From: Skeletonema tropicum
Taxonomy: Eukaryota > Bacillariophyta > Thalassiosirophyceae > Thalassiosirales > Thalassiosiraceae
Assembly: GCA_037178625.1 (NCBI GenBank)
Contig: CM074128.1
Location: 1,054,001-1,118,000, forward strand
DNA length: 64,000 nucleotides
Reading direction: 5' to 3'
Shown: positions 32,290 to 43,364 of the stretch, one piece after another
Layout: each line of letters opens with the position of its first letter
How positions within the stretch are numbered: the stretch's first letter is position 1
Made by a program: the position numbers and the translations under genes
Notes under the pieces: generated by a model
Database searches by the model: none
Seen by the model: only the letters and a program-made list of their open reading frames with translations
Told to the model about the DNA's origin: nothing

Positions 32290-32869
32290 GACATGTCTTT
32301 TCGGTACCATAGCAAGAAAAGTAGTATTAAAAGAAGTTCCGTGATAAAGGGAGACTTTTTTAAGATCGAAGACAACTAAAAAAGTCTTCAAGACAAACTA
32401 AAAAATGGACCAAATCAATCAAGACAACGTGACTGCCAGATTGGACATCTAAAATAAACCGCATCGACGGAAGTAACATATGTGTAAACTCATAAATACA
32501 ACTGAGCAGAGCCAATATAATTTGACGCTATCATCAAAAGACATAATGAGCCACTCAAGAAGAGGCTCAAGCTCAAGCACATATTGACGATGATAGACAC
32601 GACATGAAAGATTTATGTTCCTGTCAGATAGCCGAAGTTGAATCTTTCAGATGAGCTACGACGATATAACATCGCTTATGCGAAACCCATCTAAATCAGC
32701 AGCACTAATATCTCAATCTAAATAAACTAAACCTAAACACTAAAAAAAGATACAAAAAACGAAATGTATGCATATTGACGTCGAAACTAAAATGTGATCG
32801 AATTGTGTTACTGTCAGCTAGCAAAAATTGAACTTTCAGAAATAGCTACAACAATGTGCCATCGCATCA
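32290..32869 (+). repeat. Diverged satellite-related sequence
   Basis: No gene. From about 32540 the sequence carries weakly conserved satellite pieces, such as ATTGACGATGATAGACACGA followed by CTTTCAGATGAGCTACGA, matching the order of motifs in the array to the right. It looks like the decayed edge of the array. Confidence 0.55.
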
Positions 32870-35800
32870 AGGAAGCAATAAAGAAGCAGAGTAAATAGAT
32901 ACGATTTCGTTGAATGAGGTTCAGCCGGCCAGCATCAATTGGACCTCTCAAATCAGCTGCATCGTAAAATCGCTTCTATGATCGCCATCCGTCTGAGCAG
33001 TGCAAATGAGCTTGTATAGTATCACCAAGGCTATAATGGGCCATCAGTATCCAGCAAAAGCGGCTCATGCCCATACTGACGATGATAGATATGATTTGGT
33101 TGAATGAGGTTCAGCCGGCCAGCTCCAATTGGACCTCTCAAATCAGCTGCATCGTAGTAGCATCGCTTCTAAGAACGCCGTCCGTCTCTGAGCAGTGCAA
33201 ATGAGCTTGCATTGTATCGCCACCGACTGTAATGGATCACTAAATGCGGCGCATGCGCATACTGACGATGATAGATACGATTTGGTTGAATGAGGTTCAT
33301 CCGGCCAGCCCCAATTGGACCTCTCAAATCAGCTGCATCGTAGTAGCATCGCTTCTAAGAACGCCATCCGTCTCTGAGCAGTGCAAATGAGCTTGCATTG
33401 TATCGCGACCGACTGTAATGGATCACTAAATGCGGCTCGTGCGCATACTGACGATGATAGATATGATTTGGTTGAATGAGGTTCATCCGGCCAGCTCCAA
33501 TTGGACCTCTCAAATCAGCTACATCGTAGTAGCATCGCTTCTAAGATAGCCATCCGTCTCTATGCAGTGCAAATGAGCTTGCATAGTATCACCGCCAAAT
33601 ATAATGGGCCATCAGAAGCGGCTCATACCAATACTAGCAGCGATAGATACGATTTGGTTGAATGAGGTTCATCCGGCCAGCTCCAATTGGATCTCTCAAA
33701 TCAGCTACATCGTAGTAGCATCGCTTCTAAGATCGCCATCCGTCTGAGCAGTGCAAATGAGCTAGCATTGTATCGCCACCGACTGTAATGGATCACTAAA
33801 AGCGGCTCATGCCCATAATGACGATGATAGATACGATTTGGTTGAATGAGGTTCAGCCGGCCAGCTCCAATTGGACCTCTCAAATCAGCTACATCGTAGT
33901 AGCATCGCTTCTAAGATCGCCATCCGTCTGAGCAGTGCAAATGAGCTTGCATCGTATCGCCACCGGCTCTAATGGACCAACAGAAGCGACTCATGTCCAT
34001 ACTGACGATGATAGATATGATTTGGTTGAATGAGGTTCAGCCGGCCAGCTCCAATTGGACATCTCAAATCAGCTACATCGTAGTAGCATCGCTTCTAAGA
34101 TCGCCATCCGTCTCTTTCAGTGCAAATTAGCTTGCATCGTATCGCAGCCGACTGTAATGGACCACTAAAAGCGGCTCATGCCCATACTGACGATGATAGA
34201 TACGATTTGGTTGAATGAGGTTCATCCGGCCAGCTCCAATTGGACCTCTCAAATCAGCTACATCGTAGTAGCATCGCTTCTGAGAACGCCATCCGTCTCT
34301 GAGCAGTGCAAATGAGCTTGCATTGTATCACTGCCAAATATAATGGGCCATCAGAAGCGGCTCATACCAATACTAGCGGCGATAGATACGGTTTGCTTGA
34401 ATGAGGTTCTCTATCATAGCCACTGACTATAATGGGCCAATAGAAAGCGGCTCATGCCCATACTGACGACGATAGATACGATTTGGTTGAATGTGGTGCA
34501 GTGTGCCAGCCCAAATTGGACCTCTCAAATCAGCTACATCGTAGTAGCATCGCTTCTACGTAAGCTATCCGACTGAGCAGTGTCAAAACACTACCCTTTC
34601 ATACCCACTGGCTCTAATGGACCACCAGAAGCGACTCATGCCCATACTGACGATGATAGATACGATTTGGTTGAATGAGGTTCAGCCGGCCAGCTCCAAT
34701 TGGACCTCTCAAATCAGCTACATCGTAGTAGCATCGCTTCTAAGATCGCCATCCGTCTCTATGCAGTGCAAATGAGCTTGCATAGTATCACCGCCAAATA
34801 TAATGGGCCATCAGAAGCGGCTCATACCAATACTAGCGGCGATCGATACGGTTTGGTTGAATGAGGTTCATCCGGCCAGCTCCAATTGGACCTCTCAAAT
34901 CAGCTACATCGTAGTAGCATCGCTTCTAAGATCGCCATCCGTCTGAGCAGTGCAAATGAGCTAGCATTGTATCGCCACCGACTGTAATGGACCACTAAAA
35001 GCGGCTCATGCCCATACTGACGATGATAGATATGATTTGGTTGAATGAGGTTCATCCGGCCAGCTCCAATTGGACCTCTCAAATCAGCTACATCGTAGTA
35101 GCATCGCTTCTAAGAACGCCATCCGTCTGAGCAGTGCAAATGAGCTTGCATCGTATCTCCACCGACTGTAATGGACCATTAAAAGCGGCTCATGCCCATA
35201 CTGACGATGATAGATACGATTTGGTTGAATGAGGTTCATCCGGCCAGCTCCAATTGGACCTCTCAAATCAGCTACATCGTAGTAGCATCGCTTCTATGAT
35301 CGCCATCCGTCTGCGCAGTGCAAATGAGCTTGCATCGTATTGCTACCGACCGTAATGGACCATTAAAAGCGGCTCATGCTCATACTGACGATGATAGATA
35401 CGATTTGGTTGAATGAGGTTAGCCGGCCAGCTCCAATTGGACCTCTCAAATCAGCTACATCGTAGTAGCATCGCTTCTAAGAACGCCATCCGTTTCTATG
35501 CAGTGCAAATGAGCTTGCATTGTATCACCGCCAAAAATAATGGGCCATCAGAAGCTGCTCATACCAATACTAGCGGCGATAGATACGATTTGGTTGAATG
35601 AGGTTCATCCGGCCAGCTCCAATTGGACCTCTCAAATCAGCTACATCGTAGTAGCATCGCTTCTAAGATCGCCATCCATCTGCGCAGTGCAAATGAGCTT
35701 GCATCGTATTACCACCGGCTCTAATGGACCACTAAAAGCGACTCATGCCCATACTGACGATGATAGATACGATTTGGTTGAATGAGGTTCATCCGGCCAG

Positions 35801-36790
35801 CTCCAATTGGACCTCTCAAATCAGCTACATCGTAGTAGCATCGCTTCTAAGAACGCCATCCGTCTGCGCAGTGCAAATTAGCTTGCATTGTATCGCCACC
35901 GACTGTAATGGACCACTAAAAGCGGCTCATACAAATACTAGCAGCGATAAATACGATTTGGTTGAATGAGGTTCAGCCGGTGAGCTTCATTTAGACCTCT
36001 CAAATCATCTATGCTAGTCGTCTTATCAGTGCAATTGATTTTTTTTAGTGTTGCCATCGGCTTTTGTTGTGGTGATGGTTAGCTCCATTCGGACCTCTTA
36101 GATTAGCTTCGAGCACTGGGCAGTCTGATTTCTCGACTGGAAGCGATGCATTGTACGCCATGATCTGATGAGTGACAATTGAGCTGGTCGGTAGTGCCAC
36201 AGTTGAGCACCATATCGTTTCACTTAAGCTCGTCGAGCAGCGATTCTGTTATGTGTGCTATTAAACTTAAAAGTGCAAAGGATTTTTTTGAGTATGTTCA
36301 CTGACTTTTTTGCCATCGGAGGTTGCTCATGCGATTATTGATGAAGATAAATATGATTCAGTGGAATGATGTTCATCCGGCCAGCTCAAACTGGACCTCT
36401 CAACACAGCTAGATTGAAGTAGTGTCGTTTTTTGTTGTCTGAAATTTGACTTTCCAGCATCAGTATACTTCATCGCTATTGAACCCAGCTTTAATGGGCC
36501 ACCAGAAGCGGCTCTAGCGCATATTGAAGACGATAGATATGATTTGGTTGAATGAGGTTCAGCCGGCCAGCTCCAATTGGACCTCTCAAATCAGCTGCAT
36601 CGTAGTAGCATCGCTTCTAAGAACGCCATCCGTCTCTGAGCAGTGCAAATGAGCTTGCATTGTATCGCCACCGACTGTAATGGATCACTAAATGCGGCTC
36701 ATGCGCATACTGACGATGATAGATACGATTTGGTTGAATGAGGTTCATCCGGGCAGCCCCAATTGGACCACATGTTGCTTGCTATCCCAA
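32870..36790 (+). repeat. Satellite array, monomer about 184-186 bases
   Basis: About 20 head-to-tail monomers. The landmark GGACCTCTC recurs at about 32941, 33131, 33317, 33503, 33689, 33873, 34057, 34242, 34518, 34702, 34888, 35072, 35257, 35439, 35625, 35809, 35993, 36393, 36579 and 36765, so spacing is mostly 182-190 bases. Each monomer includes GATTTGGTTGAATGAGGTTC, CCGGCCAGCTCCAATTGGAC, CATCGTAGTAGCATCGCTTC and TGACGATGATAGATACGA. A rearranged unit lies near 34380-34500 and a disrupted stretch near 36010-36360. Sixty-codon ORFs on both strands are translations of the monomer, not genes. Confidence 0.95.
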
Positions 36791-37073
36791 ATTGTACCTC
36801 TCAGATCGTCGTCTTTTTCATCTCTCATCTACAACCAACACGTCTAATTTGCCACCTCAGTAATTGTGAAGAATGATAGAAGTCAATAAGAATGAAATAT
36901 AATAGGTATGTCCAAGTTTACAAAGATTTAGAAGTGTCTTGAGCAATAACAATGCATACACATTCAATGTTGGGCAAGATATTTGAAAGGACTTGCTACT
37001 TGCTAACTCATATCTGATGAGCTTTGCTTTCGCCCAAACCATATATTATAATTGTTCACCCTGCATGCCAATT

Positions 37074-39977
37074 TCACCCTTCAGTTATATCATTCATCTC
37101 TTTGCTGTCGTCCGTATTTGGCAAAGGCCCCTTCTCATTTGCCGCTTCAACTGCCAGAGAACTGTTGACATTACTGGGAACGGCATTGCTAACATTTTTG
37201 GATAGACTTGATAATCCCGCGAGTGAGTTTGATAGTCTTGACGTCAGAGCTGTTTTTGTGCTTTTGATTAACTTCGCGACAGAGACCCTCTTAAAGGCAA
37301 TGCAATTCCAAAATCCTTGCAATGGCACAACAGTGCCTGCAAATAGGACGAGTCCATACATAGAATATGCCTTGCCAGACGACCACAGGTATTGCAGAGC
37401 AAGATAAGGTGGCCATGTGAGGTAGAACACCATCAAGTACCAAAATGACTGCCAAAAAACTGTAGCCCATTTAAGAAACATATGAATGAGGAAGTGATGT
37501 GCAATGTGGAAAATTGTGCATTAGAACTCTTACCTGCCCTTGACATGCTGTTATTGTTAGCATTTCCAGCCTGACGCCATCTTTTCGATGCCTGTTCAGT
37601 CTTGTACACATCGAAGCAGACCAAGCCCATCGCGGCTGTTGCAATACCAATAGCTAAAATGACCGGAATTTCTGGCCACCAAGGCGCTATGGTGCAAATG
37701 AAGAGTGTACTATGAGAATGTGTTTTCGGTGGGAAGAGAAATCTCTCCCAAAAACAAACATGCAATTATAAACTATACCTCCGTTGTTGCACCAGAGAAT
37801 CAAGTTCGTATAGAAAGGTATCCCCGCAAAGGAAAATGCCAGCCCAATAGCTATGGGAAGCCCAAAGAAACAGATCCTGTATTTCTTGATCTTATCTTCT
37901 GACCACTTGAACTTGATAACGAGCAAGTAGTAGATGGAAAGAGAAACATTTACGAACGCAGCGGCTTGGTGGTGTGTTTGAGACAGAAGAGATGCTGTTA
38001 GACAACAATGTATTGTTATGAAGCTGAAGCGCCACAAGTACTTAATTCACTTACTTGTACCAAGCTGAACGAAGCGAGTAAAGCGAAGCAGGCAAGAGAA
38101 ACATACTTTTGAGTAAGTATGTACAAACGGTTTGATGAAGCTGCAAACGGCATACAATTTACCTGAATAAAAAACCCCTGTGCTGTGCACGTGGCATCAG
38201 TTCCTTTAGAACCGTAGACACCGTCTTCCTCTGGCATAGGGAGTGACGTTAATGAATAAGCGACAGATCCAAAGAGGTCAAAAGTACTGAGAACAACCAT
38301 CATCTGGTTGCTCATCTTCGAACGCTTTCTCTTGTTTTTCATTATATCAAATATGATAATTGATGATCCCTATCTCGCAATTGAAACACCAAGGACAGTT
38401 AGAATTGATGACTCGTCTTGGTGAAAGAAAATGCCAAGCATCATACTTACTATCAACGACATGATGGCAGTGCACCTAGGTAGCCACACATATACTTTCC
38501 TTTTCGCAGCTGTATTTGCCCCCGCGTATCCTGTGCCTCCTTCGCAACCGCAAACATGGTTGTACATGAGCCCAATTTGACAAAATCTATCATTCACAGC
38601 AATCTCATAGCTCCGAAAAAGATTATCCACATCATAGCAGTAAATACCGTCGCCAAACATTGGGATCTGTACATCCCAGTAGCTTTCATCGAGCCCATTC
38701 GGACAAAAGTCGCAAGTATCAGATTGCGATGTCGCGGTACCAATAGTATCTCCTGATAATGTCTTCGCGCACAGTTTGCAATCGCCAAAGCTGAATGTGT
38801 CACCACAGATTTCTGCACAGTGTTGGGCCCCAAGCAGGGGTAATCCATCAAAGTAACAAACGCCTTCGTATGCATCACAACTTTCACAGTGCCCGTGAGA
38901 TTCCCAATCATAGTTACAGAAGTAACCCTCGGAGCATTCGAAATGATCTGAACACTCATCATAACATATTCTGCCATAGTCAGTGAGTTGCAGAAATGCA
39001 GTGGATCCAATATTGTTGTTCCTGAGTTCATTCCCCTCATCCATGCCAATACCAACAGAAGGAATTGCGGTGTCATCATCACGATCACCATCGATGAATC
39101 CATGCAATTCACCATCCTCGTTGTTGAATACGATTGCTCCAACCCCACCATTAGCCTTACAATAAGCAATCTTGTCATAGAAAGTGATTTGACCCCTTTC
39201 AATGAGGCAGACTGATCCAGATATTTCATCTCGCCCAGGAGAAAGGAGAACACTCCCATTCCCATCCCCAAGACCTATATCTATCAATGGTCCCTCTGCA
39301 CTCCCAAAATGCCCTCCATCAAAATGACGACCCTCAATAGCCATGCCATCCACAACCAACACGGTGTCAACTTCATCAAAGCATTTGGGAGAATAGCATG
39401 ACTGGAAGCAGTTGCTCACTCCTCCAGCTTTCAGCTCACTTTCAAAGCAGTTATGTCGATGCCAGTAACATTCAACACATACTCCCTCTTCTCCGTCTAT
39501 TCCATTGTCCTCTATGTTGCAAAATGAGCCTTCCTCACACAAATTTGCCCCGCTGCATACGACGGGAGCTTCAGCTTCACATTTCTCAACACAGTGATTA
39601 GCACCAGCCGCAGGAAGCCCCAAAAGGAAACACCCCTCACCAAATACACCATCGCACGCCTCACAAAAACCATACGTACCGCCATCAAAGTTGCAGAAGG
39701 AATTCTCCTCATCGCATTCAAAATGGATGGAACATAGATCTTCGTGGTGGCACGCCTCCATGCAGTCTTCCACGCTGGCGTCGCTCAAATTGCTTTCAAA
39801 GCAGTAGTGGCTGTGAAAATCGCACTCGGCACACGTCCCCTCTTGATTGTCGATTGTGGTATTATTAATTCTGCAGAATGAATCGTCGCCGCAGGGATTT
39901 GTCTCATTGCAGGTGACAGCAACATCTTCTGCCCGAGAGTGGTGAGAGAGTAGTAGCAGGATCAATAAATAATGCAT
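37074..39977 (-). CDS. 7TM receptor-like protein with Cys-rich and PA-domain ectodomain
   Basis: Six exons on the minus strand: 38451-39977, 38163-38369, 38055-38064, 37779-37964, 37534-37686 and 37074-37459; 822 residues. A signal peptide (L-L-I-L-L-L-L) is followed by repeated Cys-rich modules (pattern C-N-E-x-N-P-C-G-D-x-S-F-C ... C-x-E-C-D-x-H-x-x-x-C-F-E-S), a protease-associated (PA) domain around residues 200-330 (C-L-I-E-R-G-Q-I-T-F-Y-D-K ... G-A-I-V-F-N-N), more Cys-rich modules, then seven hydrophobic segments beginning T-A-I-M-S-L-I-G-S-S-I-I-I-F-D-I. The helix layout and K-N-K-R-K-R-S loop resemble cAMP-receptor/Git3-like GPCRs expanded in diatoms. Exon 3 is only 10 bases and is needed to keep frame. 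Ligand unknown. The gene lies between satellite blocks. Confidence 0.8.
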
Positions 39978-40297
39978 GATGGATTTTCAGCGTGAGTAAT
40001 GTACTTGTTGTTCCCAATCCAATGCATCTCTTATGCTACTTATGCATCTTTCTCTCTCTCTCGTAGAGAGCATGAGAGCGCAGCATGAGAAGCAATAAGG
40101 CATGAGACATGAGATAAGATATGAGAGCGTTGGCATTTGTGACAGGACCAAGGGACATACAGGACCAGAAGAGTTGAAAAAATGAACGTCTCATTTTGAA
40201 GTTGAAGGATACGAAAAGTTTTCTTGTGAAGAAGAAAGCACTCTTAAAATGCCTAAGCTAGCAGTATTGTACATACTAATTGCTATTATGATGTATA
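39978..40297. other. Intergenic region upstream of the receptor gene
   Basis: Presumed promoter of the receptor gene. Contains CATGAGA/CATGAGAT-type short repeats near 40070-40125. No gene seen. Confidence 0.4.
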
Positions 40298-41772
40298 CTA
40301 GCCTCGCTGACGCTCGTCTAGCCGCTGCGCGGGTTTTCTAAATAAGAGAGGAGGCACCGGCTATCTACTACGATATTGATTGTGTCTACTTATATACATA
40401 GCAGTATTCAAATAGTACGAATTGAAAATTGATTTTATTTCGTTTTTTGGGTCTCCTTCCTTCTTCCCCGAATCTTGATGGGTGTTTGTTGTGATATCAG
40501 ATTCGTCATTGAAAGAGTGAGGCAGCTTCCCTAAGGTATATATGAAACTTGCAATACTATCCTAGTAGATAGTGATGTGACGAAATATTAGTAAGCTTGA
40601 AAAGGATGAGTTCTGTAACTGGTGTTGTGACGAAAGAGAGGAGGCAATTCGTTGATAATTCGGAGAAAATTTCTCTTCCTGTTCCGTTCTTGCGGACCCT
40701 GTTCGAGCATGGGCATGAGGTTTTATGGATCAATTACGGGCAAGACGGATTTTTGAATGCTGTATCGAATCATTTGGCGTTGTACGGTTCGTACATGTCA
40801 ATAGAAGAGTTGAAGGGATTATTAATTAATTATGAGAAGGAGAATGCTGTGGATTTGGAACGTTCTTCATTATTTAGGGTTGGGAAACATGGTGGCACAA
40901 TGAGTTTTATTGAATATGTGGAGAAGCTGGAGAATAACGAAAGGATTGCAGAGGAGTTAGACTTTGATTGCATGTCTAAGATTTTGGGCGCAGAAATTTC
41001 AGTATTTTTTCCAGATTTTGAAAATGATGCGGAGCTGCTGAGATTGAAAAAATACAATTCTCAAGGAGCTGAGGAGAGGCTTCTTCGTATTGCTGTTGTG
41101 CATGACAATACCAAGTTTCCTGTTCGCACTTATGCGACAGTGCCTGTGTTGAAAGAGTGTTTGTCACACAACCCATACCTTAGTTGCAATGCAGGGGAGG
41201 AGAAAGCGGGGGGTTGAGATGTCAGTAATGTTGTTGTTCGTAGGGGGGGATCGTGTTACGAAGCTAGCAGATAAGAGGCGAATAAAGAGATTTTCTTTGC
41301 TGTTTAGATTGCATTAATTACATAACATGTGCCCACCATGGTCGGGGATTGATCAAATCTTGAAGAGTAGGTCCATTTGCCTCTTCCGTGTGTCCCCCCC
41401 TGAACAATCAAATCTAAGCCAATCAAAGAAAGAGTCAATCGAAAATTCTAAACACGGGGGGGCAAGGGGGGGTGTCCCCCCTGAACAATCAAATCTAAGC
41501 CAATCAAAGAAAGAGTCAATCGAAAATTCTAAACACGGGGGGGCAAGGGGGGGTGTCCCCCCCTGAACATTCAAATCTAAGGCAATCAAAGAAAGAGTCA
41601 ATCGAAAACTCTAAAAACGGGGGGGGGCAAGGGGTCAAATCAAGCCAATCAAAGAAAGAGTCGATCGAAAATGCCCGTGAAGGCCAAAGGACACGCCAAA
41701 GGGCCCGGACAGAACGACAGAACGACAGAACGACCGACCGACCGAACGACTTAGCTCCTCTCATTATTTAGA
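40298..41772 (-). mobile_element. Helitron-like element, copy 2, with cargo ORF
   Basis: On the minus strand it starts 5'-TCTAAATAATGAGAGGAG (41772 side) and ends CTAG-3' (40298), and is inserted between A and T just like copy 1. Both ends match copy 1: the repeat-rich 5' part (about 41365-41772) and the 3' terminal part (about 40298-40365). Between them is about 1 kb absent from copy 1, which carries a 206-codon ORF. Copy 1 therefore looks like an internal deletion form, or copy 2 has captured host DNA. Confidence 0.75.
40597..41217 (+). CDS. Unknown protein inside the Helitron-like element, possibly OTU-related
   Basis: A 206-residue intact ORF running opposite to the element. The segment G-Q-D-G-F-L-N-A-V-S-N-H-L-A-L-Y-G resembles the catalytic-Cys region of OTU proteases (D-G-N-C-L-F-x-A-V-S), but the Cys position is Gly. 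A later I-A-V-V-H-D could correspond to the His strand. The central part, rich in Glu/Leu, is compatible with the OTU helices. OTU domains are known cargo of some Helitrons. If related, this copy would lack the nucleophile and act, if at all, as a binding module. The match is weak and by eye only. Confidence 0.4.
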   Translation: MKRMSSVTGVVTKERRQFVDNSEKISLPVPFLRTLFEHGHEVLWINYGQDGFLNAVSNHLALYGSYMSIEELKGLLINYEKENAVDLERSSLFRVGKHGGTMSFIEYVEKLENNERIAEELDFDCMSKILGAEISVFFPDFENDAELLRLKKYNSQGAEERLLRIAVVHDNTKFPVRTYATVPVLKECLSHNPYLSCNAGEEKAGG

Positions 41773-42502
41773 TACCGGTAAAAATATAATTTATCTATCC
41801 ATCTCTAGAGAGAAGCGTAGATCTCTGCCTCGCTCCTGCCTACTTATTATACCTCAGCTTGCCTTTACATATCATGTAACCAGAAGTAAAATGGGCCACG
41901 CTAGAATCTGCTCGTTGCTATTGGCAGCGTTAGATACGATATGGTTGCGAAGTAGTCAATTGGACTTCATCAGGTCATCTAAGAGTTCCTTACTAAGACA
42001 TTGTCTGGGCACGGTGCTAATAACTTCATATTATCGTCAACAAGTACGTATCATGGGTCACTAGGAGCTACTCAGCTGCTCATAGCTGCATCTGAATAAT
42101 AGAGAAGATTTTGATGTTGTTACTATATTGTGTGGTCTCGTGTGGTGCTGCTTGCAATCGAAAATTGGACCTCTCAGGTCACTTGCAAGTTCGTAACATT
42201 GCTCATACACTCGCAGCTTGATTCAGCAGTGTAAACAAAAGCTGACAATTATTTGTTTTTGCTGATTTTTATCGGGTGATTGTTTCATTATTCGTTGCTT
42301 CAATTCTTTTTTATTGTCTTTTTATTATTTTATCTCTATGTGTTTCCCAGTGATTTTTGACTGGCTCCATCTTTCAATTTTGCTCGAGTGTACTAATTAT
42401 TTGGTTGCTCGAATTTTATTCCCATCTTCTTCTCAATTGAGGTCATTTGTGATTGCAGAATTAGCACTACAAGATTGTAGCATGACTCCTCACCTCACCT
42501 CA
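41773..42502 (+). repeat. Gene-free region with two relic satellite monomers
   Basis: Between about 41885 and 42235 two diverged copies of the satellite are recognisable on the same strand as the main array: AATGGGCCACGC...GTTAGATACGATATGGTTG...CAATTGGACTTCATCAGGTC, then CATGGGTCACTAGGAGC...AAAATTGGACCTCTCAGGTC...CAGCAGTG. The rest is AT-rich with no gene. Confidence 0.7.
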
Positions 42503-42958
42503 TTAGTTTCCAACCATCATATCATCAGTTCGCTGCTCCGGTGGCAATTTCGACACAGCAGTCGCAATATAAGGCTTAAGTTTAAACCCCTCCAAATCTG
42601 GTACGATCAATTGTAATTTCTTCATCGGATCAGCAATAAACTTTCCCTTGGATGTTAATCTCCCCTCTTTCGTGGCACCGTTGCCTTTGTAATATCCCTT
42701 CTTGGCCTTTTTGGCGGTGAGTGGTAAGCGCTTTGTGGCTGATTTGGTAAGATATTTTGACATGAATCTGCGTGATTCTGACGATACGTTGTTGAGCAGT
42801 GGTAAATAATTGTTGGTTCGTGCCAATAGGTTACTGCTACTGTTGTTGACGGCAATAATTGTGCTTTGATGTCTGCTAATAGATGAAGATATTGTGCACG
42901 TAAATTGTTGTGCTGGTACCCTGCTCGCAAGGGATAAGATTGAGTTCCTCCACACCAT
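42503..42958 (-). CDS. MRPL41: Mitochondrial large-subunit ribosomal protein mL41
   Basis: A 151-residue basic protein of the MRP-L27/mL41 family. After a leader rich in Ser, Arg and Gln, typical of mitochondrial import, the conserved core is R-L-P-L-T-A-K-K-A-K-K-G-Y-Y-K-G-N-G-A, then G-R-L-T-S-K-G-K-F and I-V-P-D-L-E-G-F-K-L-K-P-Y, the diagnostic end of the family. I chose the Met at 42958 because the Met 12 codons upstream (42994) adds an acidic residue and does not improve the leader; either is possible. Single exon. Confidence 0.85.
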   Translation of the reverse strand: MVWRNSILSLASRVPAQQFTCTISSSISRHQSTIIAVNNSSSNLLARTNNYLPLLNNVSSESRRFMSKYLTKSATKRLPLTAKKAKKGYYKGNGATKEGRLTSKGKFIADPMKKLQLIVPDLEGFKLKPYIATAVSKLPPEQRTDDMMVGN

Positions 42959-43364
42959 GATGTCAATGTAGAATGCCTTCAATAGCGTTGCCAATTAATT
43001 TACACAGTCTACCAACGTATGCCTATGCCCCGATCCCCTTCACTTGCCTGCATGCAGATGATGATTTTATTTTGTGGCGGTGGGCGGTGGCGGTGGCGAC
43101 GGAGGAGCGAGGAGCGAAAACGGCGCGCTGGCTGTCCTTGTGTCCGCTGTCGGTCCCTTTCTTCCTTCCGAGGTGCGCGCGCGCGATCGATGCGAGGAAA
43201 AAAAGAAAAAAGTGGCACAGCTTCCACGTGTGACGCTTCACGCTTTTTCTCCATCGATCATCGATTGCAATCACACTAAATCAATCAATCAAATCAAGCA
43301 CGAAGGTTGCATTATTCTTTGCAATAGAGCAAGAACTACAATACTATCGACCGGAAAACACAAG
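42959..43364. other. Bidirectional promoter region, GC-rich
   Basis: Between the divergent mL41 and ClpS-like genes. GC-rich around 43075-43200 (GGTGGCGG and GCGCGCGCG stretches), unlike most of the window. Overlapping ORFs on both strands here reflect the low stop-codon density of GC-rich DNA. Confidence 0.4.

Noticed and set aside
33701..35969. Sixty- to eighty-codon ORFs on both strands in the repeat array
   Set aside because: They recur with the satellite monomer and simply translate it; they have stops at the same monomer position and no independent coding signal.
37965..37994. Acceptor at 37995 for receptor exon 4
   Set aside because: It gives a 60-base intron and a polar insert in a helix; the acceptor ending next to 37964 gives a 90-base intron and a smoother transmembrane sequence.
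38370..38390. An 18-base mini-intron (GTTTCAATTGCGAGATAG) in the receptor gene
   Set aside because: An ordinary intron of 81 bases using the strong GTAAGT donor next to 38451 and the same acceptor gives a better join into the first membrane helix.
38594..39271. 225-codon minus-strand ORF inside the receptor gene
   Set aside because: It is an out-of-frame shadow of receptor exon 1, Met/Val-rich and without the Cys-rich and PA pattern of the real frame.
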